DNA of 64,000 nt, taken from Hygrocybe punicea. Lineage: Eukaryota; Basidiomycota; Agaricomycetes; Agaricales; Hygrophoraceae. Numbering within the stretch: the stretch's first letter is position 1; each line of letters begins with the position of its first letter. The position numbers were made by a program, and so were the translations under genes. This document shows, in pieces, positions 34,400-44,701 of the stretch. The DNA is taken from assembly GCA_963556145.1 (NCBI GenBank), contig OY744469.1, forward strand, positions 496,001 to 560,000. The letters are read 5' to 3'. Below the pieces are notes generated by a model. It worked only from the letters and a program-made list of their open reading frames with translations. It was not told the origin of the DNA and ran no database searches.

Positions 34400-35250
34400 C
34401 GAGGAACGAGGGTAAATTAGAATTAAGTCTATGTACGAATTGGGCAAGTTAAGGTCCCAGGCTCTCAGCCTTGCACCTTCACTCGTCGCTATCTAAGATA
34501 TCCCTCTGCTCCTCTCAGAGCGGCCATCTTTTCTTTCTCCCACCCCCTCACTACCTTTTTAGCCAATTCCCCACCCACCACTCCTCTAGCAGTAGGCATC
34601 TTCATCGACCACTCCACCTCATTACAATCAGCTCGACGCATCGTTCACGTCCTAATAAAGAAGTTCCACACCTGATTTACTGCTTGGCCCACCCACCCTC
34701 ACAGCTCATCAGACTCCTTGTTTAAGTCTGGACTTTGGTTTCAGGTTTGAAAAAACCCCTGCATGTTTTTTCCCCAAAAAAGAAGATTGCTATTCTGTAA
34801 TCACACCTCTCTCCATATACCCTCAAAATTGACCAAAACTATAGCCTGCACGAACATAGACAGCTGTTTCGGCTGTTGTGATGATGACGGCTCTGATGGA
34901 AATAATACATAAGCATCGAAATCAGCTACCCATATCGAATTCCCTTTATCATGACGATTGTGACTGGACCGGACCCTGTTTTTTCAGCCTGCTGCTATTC
35001 TTTTTCCATGTCCAACACTTGTCAAATGCTTGCCTAATCACACCGGTCACTTTTGAGATGTGTGGAAAAGGAATAGGAAACACGACCACACCCTGAAACA
35101 GCGGCGCGGTCCGGGAACGTAATGATTGATTTTGGTTTTTTGTTTTACAATGAGGAACCGTAAAAAACTAGGAAGAGGAAAAAATTGAAAGGAGAAGGTG
35201 GATGGGACTGCATGTAAACAAAAAACAAGAAGAAGGAAAAAGAAAGGTGG
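34400..35250. other. No gene recognised
   Basis: Only short frames without motifs. The stretch lies 3' of the tyrosine-recombinase frame and probably includes the non-coding end of that retroelement, but the split repeats typical of DIRS/Ngaro elements were not identified. Confidence 0.35.
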
Positions 35251-35263
35251 AAGAGAAGAAAGG

Positions 35264-36334
35264 TTAGAGTGAAGCATGAGGCGTGAGATGTGCAGCGAGG
35301 AGAGCAGGGTGTTGATGAATGTAGATACGAAACGTCTCGGAGGCCCAATGGCCAATGGCCTGAATTTGATCAAGAGGGACACCGTCACGGGCGAGGGCAG
35401 TCGCGCCGCCGGAGCAGAGGAACTGGCCAGCAATGTCAGTGGGAAAGTGGCGGCATAAACAGCCGAGGAACCAGGAATGAAGGGGCACGGAGCTGTCATT
35501 ACGGAGCCAAAGCTCAGGGTGGAGGGGAAAGAGAAGGTCATGGGAAGTGAGATAGGATTCGAAAGCAGAGACAGGATCGTCACGGTCGGGATCGTCACGG
35601 TCGGGATCATCACGGTCGGGATCATCACGGTCGGGATCATCACGGTCGGGGAGACTCCGAAGGAGTATGGTGTTGCCTTCAAATAGCCTGTCGGCCTTAT
35701 GCCCAGGCAGGTGGAAGGAAAATCCTTCTGGCAGGAATTGCACTGAGTGCCGCAAGACTATCTTTTGGTAATTGTGTAGAGAAACGCTATCCGGCCACAC
35801 CAACTTGCCAAGATGAGTGAGAGCATGAAAACCCACGAGGAGGAGGGTGAGGAAGAGTTTGTCGTCATGTTCGAAGGAGCGGTGATAAGTGTCGCAGAGG
35901 GAGACGAGTTCGGAACGCAGGAGGGGCCGCTTCCGGGTGGTGCCAACGGCGCGCATCTTCTTGCAACCACGGAGAGTACGAGTGATGAGGGGATGGAGGC
36001 GGCTGGAACGGATGTCAGGGTAGAAGGGTTCGAGCTGAGTACATACACCAGACAAGTAAGCAGACACGGAGCTAGGTTTGATGTGGTGACACATATAGAC
36101 GGTAAAGAAACTAAGGGTTTCCAGTGTAGGGGCGAGGGAAAAATGGTGAGCGGTGCAAAAAGAAATATAAGAATGGAGAGCGGACAAATAAGCGAGCATG
36201 GACGAATGTTTGAGGGAGAAACTGAGGGCGACAGCCCGTTTGTAAATGAGGCGGTCGTGGGTCCAGGCAACCTGGAGGGGCTGATGGGACCGTCCGAGTG
36301 GGTTCATTGCAGCGCAGCCGCCAGCGACAGACAA
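35264..36334 (-). pseudogene. DIRS/Ngaro-like tyrosine recombinase
   Basis: The 356-residue frame has the layout of the tyrosine recombinase that integrates DIRS/Ngaro-type retroelements. An N-terminal SAM-like domain (LAYLSALHSYISFC) is followed by a catalytic region with LPGHKADRLFEGN, HPELWLRNDSSVP and SGGATALARDGVP. The frame is open, but key residues are lost. The first arginine block reads THLGKL where RLGEL is usual, and the HxxR pair before GGAT is replaced by QFLC. The C-terminal tyrosine in FRIYIHQHP is kept. Five DRDDP repeats are inserted near residue 230. It overlaps the RT/RNase H frame by 31 bases in a different frame, as in such elements. Confidence 0.85.
35577..35653. repeat. 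15-bp in-frame repeat (GGATCRTCACGGTCG)
   Basis: Five tandem copies encode DRDDP on the minus strand within the recombinase. Copies differ at one position (GTC/ATC), so the expansion is recent but not immediate. Confidence 0.9.
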
Positions 36335-37359
36335 GGGGGTATGAATGGGGAGATGGTGAAATTGGGGAAAGAAGATAGGATGGAGGCGTTGTAGAAATGT
36401 GAGAGGGCGTCGGCGATGGCGTTGTCGGAGCCAGGGACATGAAAGACACGAAGCTCGGTGTGAGAGGCCAAAAGCAAGTCGACGGCTGTGATGAGAATGG
36501 GATTATAGACAGGCTGGGCATGCAAGCTATTAAAAAGGTCGACAGTATTAGAGTTATCAGTGAAAATAGCGATGTGACGAGGGGGACATGGCACAGAAGT
36601 CAGAACCCAGTGAAGGGCGGAGAGCACGGCAAGGGCGTCCCAGTAAAAGATGCGGTCGAAGGACGGGTTGGGCACCAGGCACTGGAATCCGAGAGATAGA
36701 GCTGGGCACCAGAAGCCGAGGCCAATGAAGGAAGCATCCACGAAAAGGATGGCGTCAGCGGCAGGGGGGTCCCAGGTAGAGGACTCAATGAGGAAAATGC
36801 CAGGCAGAGACTGGAGGTGACCGGCGAACCATAGGAGTTCTCGACAGAGCTCCACGCTGATCCAGACCAGCTGACTGGGTTGCGATTTTCCAGCCATTTT
36901 GCAGTAGAGAACAGAAAGGCTGGGCCGCAGGAGGGGATAAACATTCAGTGACCAGTTCATCCACCTGGCTAGCCATTGGAAATCGCGTAAAGGGCGACGG
37001 TGACCCGGTCGAGTGAAGTCACGGATGGCATTGAGGAGGTCTTGGTGGCGTTCAGGTGACATGCTGAAAGACATGGCATTGGGGTCAACGTCGAAGCCAA
37101 TGATTGGTAAGACGGGCCCGGCGAGCTGTTTAGATTCTTCATGCGGAAGCCCGATGTCATCCCACAACATCAAGAGACGGGCTTGCTTGGCAGGCAAGGC
37201 CTTGTGGAAGGGTGAATACCAAAGAACGTTGCCTTCGAAATCCCAAGAAAAGGTGTCATCAATGTAGGCGAAGAGGTCACGAATGTAGTGACAGGTGATA
37301 GTGACGGAGACATGCTGGGTGTCTAGGGACAGTAAGTGTGTGACCGTGTGATTAGCCAA
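36304..37359 (-). pseudogene. DIRS/Ngaro-like reverse transcriptase C-term plus RNase H
   Basis: The frame begins inside the reverse transcriptase palm: FAYIDDTFSW carries the YxDD catalytic motif near residue 32, followed by thumb-like LIIGFDVDPNAM-type sequence. The second half is an RNase H-like domain with DAILFVDASFIGLGFW (first Asp), FYWDALAVLSAL (Glu/Asp position), HIAIFTDNSNTV (Asp) and DNAIADALSHF (last Asp). The upstream fingers/palm and the gag part are missing beyond 37359, so the element is 5'-truncated. Its stop falls within the recombinase frame, keeping the family's overlapping order. Confidence 0.85.
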
Positions 37360-37372
37360 ATGTAAACTTAGT

Positions 37373-37757
37373 TTAAAAAACGATTAAACTTTGAAGAAGA
37401 AAAACCTCAAAAGCGAACTCATAAATCAGGGCCCACACCACCCCAATCCAGCGTTCTTTGATGAAACTATTCAACAATCTCCAAGCCGTAATTCGAATCT
37501 GTGGGCTTGCACCAGCGCTTGGTGGGAGCGCATCTCTGTTAAATAAGATGATAACAAATGTGAAATCGACGACTTGAAGAATGTTATGGCCTGCATATAT
37601 ACCGTCGTGCCTGATCGAGGCCTGATGATCCCTCACATATGCGACCGAAATCTTCGTGTGCACCATTACAGTATGCCCACTTCAGGAATTCCTGTCCGTT
37701 GCCCCCAGAGCAATTAGCCTGAAGGATGAGCGTGTACGTTACACGGTTTCGTACGGC
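37373..37757 (-). pseudogene. Unrecognised gene fragment ending in a hydrophobic helix
   Basis: Minus-strand exons of about 60-97 codons with a hydrophobic C-terminus (WIGVVWALIYEFAFEVFLL). The frame is interrupted upstream by the MITE at 37758. It might be the tail of a multi-pass membrane protein, but nothing is conserved enough to name it. Confidence 0.25.
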
Positions 37758-38480
37758 TAGACTGTCCACGGGTCAGTCCAGGCTGGCCCTCACCTGATTT
37801 TGCTGGCCCTGGCCCCGGCCCTGGGTCATAAGGGCCAGGTCAGGGCCAGGCCGGGTCAGGGTCGGCCCTGGTCAGCCCTGGCCCTCTATCTCAAAGATTT
37901 GTTCATACATGCTCTTCATTCGCAGTATTCTAATCCACATAACAGTATTATAATCCACATAGTCATCATTAAAGTCAAAATCCCCAACATATTTCGTCAT
38001 GATCTTTCCTTCCACATCAAGCATTTTATCTGTGTATGCAGCATGTAGCTTGCAGTCCTCTGAATTTGAATTCCTTCATTGGCATTATTGAGGGTCATAG
38101 TATATGTGCTCAGCAATATGGGTTCAGGGTGTATTTATAGCTAGATAGTCATGAGCCATTTTGGTAGCCTTTTATACCATGGAGTTATGAACCTGTGGGG
38201 GATCCCAAGGCTAAAAGGATCTCCAACTATGGGAACAAATTTTTCAAGCCTGGTGTCTTTGGAAATGCGAAAGCATGCATGGTTAGAGTAAGCTAAATAA
38301 CATACATGTACCTCTGACATCTAAGAGGGCCGGGCCAGGGCCAGCTGTTTACTGACTTGGCCCTTGGCCCTCAATTGGAGGGCCGGGCCAGCTAATCACC
38401 AGCCCAGCCCTGGCCCTTTAGGGCCGGGCCGGGGTCAACCCTAGGGCCAGAGGCTCATGGCCCTGCCCGTGGACAGTCTA
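37758..38480. mobile_element. hAT-type MITE, copy 1 of a two-copy family
   Basis: 723 bp with termini TAGACTGTCCACGGG and its inverse CCCGTGGACAGTCTA. Subterminal GGGCCAGG / CCTGGCCC repeats dominate both ends. Directly adjacent 8-mers do not match, but TTCGTAC occurs on both sides, 2-3 bases outside the termini. A related 784-bp copy lies at 55972-56755. Confidence 0.85.
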
Positions 38481-39390
38481 GTATTCGTACCCTTACCACC
38501 TAGAGACGTTCGATCCAGACGCACGAATGTGATTCATCATGAAATTCATTTGGAAGCTGGTAGCGGTTCGTAGTAGAGCATGCACACCTCAAAAAGTCGA
38601 ATGTCCTTCGTCCGACTAGATCATAATCCGGACAAATTTGGGCCAAAATCTGAGTCGGCAACTCATTTAATTATTAAATAATTACCTATAAATTGCAAAA
38701 TATCCGATTCTCACTGGGTCAATAGTCATCTTGAAACAGGCAGTGGATCGACTCACACACTGCCATTCATCTTTTCTCTCACTCAATGGGTGACAACCGT
38801 AAATGATGGGCTGAGGAGACAGTGACGAAGACCCTTTGGGATGGATTACGACAAGCACCTACGACTCGGCTCCCCACGATCCACCCATCCACCTCGCAAA
38901 CATGCCGGCCATGTCCATTGACGGAGGCCTGCATTTCCGAGATCGCTAAATTGGTGGTAGGAATGCCAGGCGGCAATGTGCAGGCAGCATAATAGGGATA
39001 CTGTTTATAACCGAGGTTTTTTGAATCAACTCTCAAAACGGCCACTCTGACCCCAACTGTTGGCCGACAGGTACGAAATGCCATGGATCCTTGATTCGCA
39101 GCATGCCAGCGTCACAGAGCTGCAAAAAGTCACAGACTCACTGGCCAAGAGGCCATTGTTAAAGCCGACTCTCAGGCTTCTCAGGCTGTAGCCAACCGTC
39201 ACCATTCTATTAACCCAGCCTCCGCAATCAACGCAATCACTTCTCCAAGTCATTGCCAGTGTCAGCCAAACAGTTCTTTGTTGGAGCGCCTTGGCTATAC
39301 CTAATGGTCTTTGCCGCAAATTCATTAATAAAGGTGATTGTTACACTATCGTCGTTCGATTGCGTGCCTAGAGAAACGTCTTTTAGGCCA
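38481..39390. other. Unresolved; possible exons, no family recognised
   Basis: Base composition becomes gene-like after 38760 (higher GC, few repeats). Candidate plus-strand stretches of 40-70 codons, for instance around 39080-39290, are separated by stops. No homology is recognised and no splice model could be closed. Confidence 0.3.
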
Positions 39391-41038
39391 TGGGGAACAG
39401 CGCCAACCCCGTGACGCGCGCTGAGCGCCTCCAAACTGTGAATGTAAGTATGGTCAATCGGTGCTTGCACTTTATTTCCTCATCTGTTGCAGTATGTCGT
39501 CGGTGAGCGCATTGCGTCCATGCAGTAGTGGTTCTAACAGCACCGCGTTCGTCAAGTTGCCAGTATGGCCTTAATGGTAAGAGCTTTACTCCCCCTGTCT
39601 AGTACATCTGCTGATTCCGCTCGTCAGATTTATGATTACTGCCTTACGCTGGGTGACGAGGTGCGGAAATGTGATTTCAGAATTCATCCTCATCTAAAAC
39701 TGGCTCTTCAATAATACATCGATAAAGGTCTATTTGATCTGGAAAGCAAAGCTTAACCTCGGGGATATCCTGTATATTCTGTCTCGGTACCCTACGTTCG
39801 TCGATATGGTTCTGACGGTGTATGGTGAGTTAAATGTGCGAAACCTTACTCATACACATCAATGTTCCTTAACACTTACATCAGTTGCCGTTACCCCTCA
39901 CATACCGATCAGTGTGAGTATTTCCATGCCATCTCGATTAGTTGCAATATTCTAATTCCAGTACTTGTTGTGGCCTAGCACTGTGTACCCGCTGTTAAAG
40001 CCACATGTTGTTCGTAAATATTCCTTGTGGTGCGACCGCTGCCAGTACCCCCGACTAATATGTAATCGTTCAAACACGTAGGGTTATTCACCATTGGTAT
40101 CGGTGTTGCGGAGGGTAAGCAAGTCCCTTCTTGCTCAGCTTTGCAGATCTCAGGATTCATTCAGTGATCTTGGTATTACGTACCTTTGCGTTGTGGGCTA
40201 GAAGCATGAGGGTCTTGTATATATTATTGTCTCTATTCACGGTACGTAATTTCGGCCATCCCTCAACCAGTTCGTTCAATGACCTCCGGCAGGTCGTCTT
40301 TGTCGCATCTCTAGCTATTGTAGGGATCTATGTACACAGATTCATAGGTAAGCATTTTGTAAAACATTTCGTTAAAGAATACTTGAATTGCTGATCAAAT
40401 CCTGGAAGCGCTTCCCCCTCCTTATCCGTCGTTCACGGGTTGTAATATCACCGGCGGCACTTCAATCATATTTTTCAATTTCGTGATGCTGATTCTGTTG
40501 GAGACTGGTATGATCTAATTTCTGCACTGCGAGCCACCCTTACGATAATTATATTCCCAAAGTCATCATGGGCACGACATCATTTCGGGTGTACAAGAAA
40601 TTTAGAGGCTCCACGAATCCACTGATTAGCACCTTGTACAGAGACGGAATACTGTTTTTCCTCTGTCTATTCTGTGAGTCAAACAGTACGGATCGAATAA
40701 AATTCTCCCTAATACCCTGCAGCCATATCTCTCGTTAACATCTTTGTTCTGAGTTTGGGTCCGGTTAGTTGTCGCTGTGTTCAGTCAAATTTCTGAAAAT
40801 CTAATATTGGGTCAATCAGGCCGAATATCAGAACCTCATCAGCACGTATGTCTGTGGACTCATAAAGGCAAATACCCTTCTCACCAGTTCTTGCTGCATC
40901 TTAGTTTTCAACGAGTGATGCATAGCCTGCTCTCGTGCCGCATCATCCTCCATGTCAGGCGAACTAATCAAGAGTCACGTAAATTACTGTCTGAGCCAAT
41001 GGAACTGAATATCAGTGTCGTCCCGAGTGTCAACTGAG
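39391..41038 (+). CDS. DUF6533-type membrane protein, multi-exon
   Basis: Exons spliced by many 45-65 nt introns give the order of basidiomycete DUF6533 proteins, multi-pass membrane proteins of unknown role. The hallmark IYDYCLTLGDE is followed after an intron by VYLIWKAKLNLGDILYILSR and FVDMVLTVY (39630-39827). Then come VILVLRTFALWARSMRVLYI (40160-40230) and NDLRQVVFVASLAIVGIYVH (40275-40345). ITGGTSIIFFNFVMLILLETG lies at 40440-40510, TLYRDGILFFLCLF at about 40630-40675 and FQRVMHSLLSCRIILHVRR at 40905-40965. The stop is at 41036-41038. The first exon MGNSANPVTRAERLQTVN is uncertain because the joining frame upstream of ASMALM is not closed. Confidence 0.75.
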
Positions 41039-41850
41039 GGGCTGGCGCCACCACAGTGTCTGAGATGGTAAGCAGTTCAGTTTAGACAATGCCCTACCTG
41101 CATAGTTAACACTGGTACTCACTTGTTGACAGTCCGCTTGGTACTGGAGGCCACTGGTGGCCCAATCTTGCTTTGTTTGATCTTTTGTCAAATTCTGCTC
41201 TTACCTCTCGCAACCCCAGGTCATTTCTTCAGAATAAAATGACATTACAAACCAATGAGGAACTACTTCGTAATGCTGGTTACAGACTGCAAACGAAAAT
41301 ACATGTACGACATTTTTATTTACAAAATGAAATATGTTAACACGGTGGGAAGGAGGTGGGTGAATCGGAGTATTTACTGATAATATATTGATTCTTCTAT
41401 ATATTGATTTCTTTACAGAAAATTTGATCTCGTTGTGGGATTTTTAGCAGTGAACTGAAGCTCGATGAGTGAATGCAAATATATTTCCTTCGTGATCGGA
41501 AGTATGATCGCAGATGCTACAAATGTGACAGCTGAAAGCTAGAGCAATGACAAGGGAAGGAAATGAAGCCAAAGGAGTACGAGGAGGGCAAAGGGAGCGG
41601 ATGAAGGGCAGGAATAGAACGGTTCAAAGGGGGAGATAAGGAAGGTAAGGGAAAGACGGAGACAGAGATCGGGCACATCATCGCAAATGGAGACAGTCCA
41701 AACGGAAGGGATGAAGTAGGTTGGGTGGTCGGAAAAACAACGGGCGAATGGTCACCTACGAGAAATCTTCCAAGGGGGAAATTATCATTCGGGCTGCGAC
41801 GAAATGCACGTCAGCGACAAACGACCTGACAGGGAACCAGAGTCTACTGC
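41039..41850. other. Intergenic, no gene recognised
   Basis: No frame above 75 codons with recognisable content. The stretch separates the 3' end of the DUF6533 gene and the 3' end of the minus-strand 302-residue gene, so it should hold both terminators. No clear signal was assigned. Confidence 0.4.
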
Positions 41851-41851
41851 C

Positions 41852-42760
41852 TCATACCTGCATCGAATTAACAAACAACAGAATTTCCTCCGACGTTTCA
41901 AGTTCGACCACATTTGTCAACTCTTGTCCATCGTAACTTCCCTCTTCGATCTTGGGGCCAACAACCTTTTCCTCCTCTGCCTCCACCCTAACGTTCCCGT
42001 CAGGAACCACAGCCTGCCTTGTCTCTGGTAAGTCAGCCAGCCTCTGAGATACATCGGTGTATGGCTCCACACAAGCGACTCTGTACCGAATGCCGGGGTC
42101 TCGGAGGGTAGGTGGGTAGTCGATACGGAGCTGACTGAGAGGATATTGGAGTTTATGGTACTGAACTGCAATAACCCTTTTTCCCGTTGCGACGAAGCCG
42201 GTCTTGTGGGAATTTTCCCCAGCGACGGAAAAACCAACGCCTGGGTCTAAAGCTTTGATTGGGGTCGCAGTAGCAAAAGCGGTAACGGGTATCTCAGCGG
42301 CTGCCTTGGTGGTCCTTCCGCCCAGGAGCCTGGATAGCACTTGGGGGTCTTTGGCGATCTTGATACCTGTAATCAGATACAACAGTTTCTTCTCCTGACG
42401 TCGTGCCTCGACCCACGCCTTGGTATCCTCTTCACGCAAGAGGTTCGGGAGGATTTTGTCAGGGTTCGGAATGACCTGTGTCACCACTTCTGGGGACGTG
42501 ATCGACGTGACGGATGCCGACGAGTTGGAATAGAATAAAGCGATGAATTTTGTGAACCACGCAGAGATATCCGAATTGGCAGAAGTCTCGAAGGCATAGA
42601 AAAAATCTTTATCGATTTTCGGTTGTGGTAAGGGGGGTAGCGTAGGGTTGTCGATACTATATGAGAGATGGGGATTAAGGCAATCAACAACGAAACGACC
42701 CAAACGGGCGTCATGCTCGGCGAGAGGAGACGAAAATACGATGAAGGTTGGCTTGCTCAT
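41852..42760 (-). CDS. Uncharacterised intact 302-residue fungal protein
   Basis: One intronless frame from Met at 42760 encodes 302 residues. Visible blocks are an N-terminal PTFIVFSSPLAEHDARLGRF, a central LLYLITGIKIAKDP near residues 132-145, a Thr/Ala/Val-rich stretch around 155-185, RVIAVQYHKL near 200-210, and an acidic C-terminus. The (L/I)TGIKIA plus (V/F)AVQY pairing recurs in uncharacterised fungal proteins as I remember them; no function is assigned. No signal peptide or membrane helix is evident. It is the first gene of the cluster that includes the HExxH/HQxxH genes and the TPR-CHAT gene. A gasdermin-like partner would fit such a cluster, but its sequence does not show the gasdermin N-terminus I would recognise. 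Confidence 0.75.
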   Translation of the reverse strand: MSKPTFIVFSSPLAEHDARLGRFVVDCLNPHLSYSIDNPTLPPLPQPKIDKDFFYAFETSANSDISAWFTKFIALFYSNSSASVTSITSPEVVTQVIPNPDKILPNLLREEDTKAWVEARRQEKKLLYLITGIKIAKDPQVLSRLLGGRTTKAAAEIPVTAFATATPIKALDPGVGFSVAGENSHKTGFVATGKRVIAVQYHKLQYPLSQLRIDYPPTLRDPGIRYRVACVEPYTDVSQRLADLPETRQAVVPDGNVRVEAEEEKVVGPKIEEGSYDGQELTNVVELETSEEILLFVNSMQV

Positions 42761-43075
42761 CCTTGCGGTCAGCGATTCCAGGTCATGGGTTCTTTTGTAG
42801 AGCGCAAGGACCTAGATCAGTGATCGCTCCCTCTTATATGAGAGGTCCAAACCTCGATAAAAGGGTCCGGTCCGGCAGTGTCTGGATAGACGAAATATGA
42901 ATCTAACTGCTGAAAGCTTCTATCGACTGGGCTGATGCCGTTCAGAGTCAAGAGTCAGACACATTGATTCGCTGATATAGGAAGGGGAAGGATCGAAGCA
43001 GCAACGTCCCAAGCAACGATCATAATAAAACAGAGATAACATAGAACGAAGTCAGAATAATCGAAAAGTCATGCT

Positions 43076-44092
43076 TTAGCCGCGCTTTATTCTCTTGCGT
43101 GGTCTAGTCTCCATAGTATACCCAGTTGGTAACTGGAACTCCGAACGAGTCAATTCCTTCCTGCTCAGATAATCATTACTACTCACCTTCCTTTCGGCCG
43201 GCAACTGTAGTGGTGGAGGTCTTCTAGGCCTCAGGTTCCGAGTCGAGCTGGGGGAATCATGGGAAGGCAGCACGCTACCTGATCGACTGGGAAGGCCTCC
43301 CAGATCCAGCGCCCTCTCACAGGCATAAGTACATTGGGAGACGGGGCAGATAGAGCGGTCGGTCGAAGTAGAATACCGGGACCGCTTGTTGCCGCTTAAA
43401 TCGATTTTATTAATAATACGCTCCCCTCTGAAATCCTTCAACACTGCTTCACATCGTTTTTTGCCTAAAAATCCGACATGATCGGTTTGCACGGTGATCC
43501 AGAACAATGTGGCAAAAAAAACGCACTGATGGGATGTCCAGTGGAATGTTCCACAAGCAGTTCCAACCGACTGGATGCTTGTGTCGCGACGAGATGGAGC
43601 TGCGCACTGAACAGTTGCTTTTCAAAGTTCAGATCCTCTGTAAAGCAGTCGACTGGGTCCCCGAATAAGTTTTCCATCAGCAGGTGTGCCAGCTGGTGTA
43701 ATACAATTAATATGAACACCAGGTTGGTGGATGGATCGCGCTGTTACTCGTAAAAAAAAAAATCAGCCGGCAAACGGCGCAAGATCGTATTCACGCACAT
43801 TATCGTTTACAGCGTTGACCAATGGTTCATTGACAAGAATGACTGCTCGGCCGTTCCGATGCTCCGCGCGTGCCCATAGAGGCGAAGCATCGTCCTTTAC
43901 TTGGATGGAAGGAAAACGATCCTGGAAAAATTCGCGAATATTGTCGTCCAGTGGTAATAGTCTCTGCATCCGAGACCATTTTCGGCGGCGAAGGACATGT
44001 GCGGTGGTCAGAAGGTTGTAACGTGTTTCCCGAGAGCGAAGGAGATGCTCTTGGATCAGATTCACTAAGTTGTCAGCGCGAGTGTTGGGCAT
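43076..44092 (-). CDS. HQxxH paralog 1 of a putative metalloprotease family
   Basis: Three exons close perfectly: 44092-43799, 43740-43527 and 43464-43076, with introns of 58 and 62 nt (GTGCGT donors, AG acceptors). The total is 299 codons including the stop. The N-terminal helical part starts MPNTRADNLVNLIQEHLL. Exon 2 begins RDPSTNLVFILIV and carries LHQLAHLLMENLFGD, matching in position the zinc motif LHELSHALTKFLFGE of the neighbouring gene at 44702 but with Glu replaced by Gln (residue 114). Zinc ligands His113 and His117 are kept, so it should lack protease activity. The C-terminal exon is basic and Ser/Pro-rich, ending in RKRIKRG, a possible nuclear signal. It is an inverted duplicate of the gene at 45946. 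Confidence 0.75.
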
Positions 44093-44195
44093 ATCGATGA
44101 CTTTGGGAATCGATGACTTTGGGAAACAAACACCTTTCGAATTAAGCCTACGGATGAATCTGTGTCGTTGAACGTTAACCTTATTATTTCATCTT

Positions 44196-44267
44196 GGCGC
44201 GTAGATTGGCGCGTAGATTGACGCGTAGATTGACGCGTAGATTGACGCGTAGATTGACGCGTAGATT
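44196..44267. repeat. Six 12-bp repeats with ACGCGT cores upstream of HQxxH gene 1
   Basis: Two GGCGCGTAGATT and four GACGCGTAGATT units lie 100-175 bp upstream of the start codon at 44092. The four ACGCGT cores (44221, 44233, 44245, 44257) equal the MluI cell-cycle box bound by MBF-type factors in yeasts. The array is absent from the matching promoter of the gene at 45946. A role as a regulatory array is inferred. Confidence 0.8.
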
Positions 44268-44301
44268 ATCACGCTTGATAAGCCATCGATTGATTTTGAC
44301 C

Positions 44302-44370
44302 TCGATCAGGACGAGCTTTATCGTGCATGAATTGATAACATACTGAAATGGTAAACGGGGGAATTGTAAA
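44302..44370 (-). repeat. Outer edge of inverted duplication, left
   Basis: GTTTACAATTCCCC, CAGTTTACCATTT-like and GTATGTTATCAATTCATG words on the minus strand here match 45789-45840 on the plus strand. The duplicated arms therefore extend about 250 bp beyond the two HQxxH genes into their promoters. Confidence 0.7.
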
Positions 44371-44701
44371 CCCGCGTGGCTAGTACAGCCTGAGCGCTCT
44401 CAGCGATCGCGGATGCATCGGAGAAGTATAGGGATTAATAACTTGAATGTACTCGAACGTTCGTGAGTTCATTGGTCTGTTGAGTGAGATCAGGTTATTT
44501 ACCAACTTGGCAACACGCAGTTTTATTTATTATAATAATAATAAATGCATTTATCGGTTTCGGAGTTTATATGTAACGTTTATATGTGAATGGGTACAGC
44601 CACATGAACCTTAAACTGTAGATTGTCATAAGCGCTGTCGATTGAATTTTCCATGTCCTCCCTCAAAGTACTACGTTCTGTACGCCCTATACAAGCACAC
44701 C

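Noticed and set aside
35047..35682. Other long frames overlapping the tyrosine recombinase on both strands
   Set aside because: They lack motifs, whereas the 35264-36334 frame shows the ordered recombinase blocks and the expected overlap with RNase H.
41852..42760. Identification of the 302-residue protein as a gasdermin-like pore-former
   Set aside because: Context with a CHAT protease is suggestive, but the N-terminus and motifs do not match the fungal gasdermin features I know. Left unnamed.
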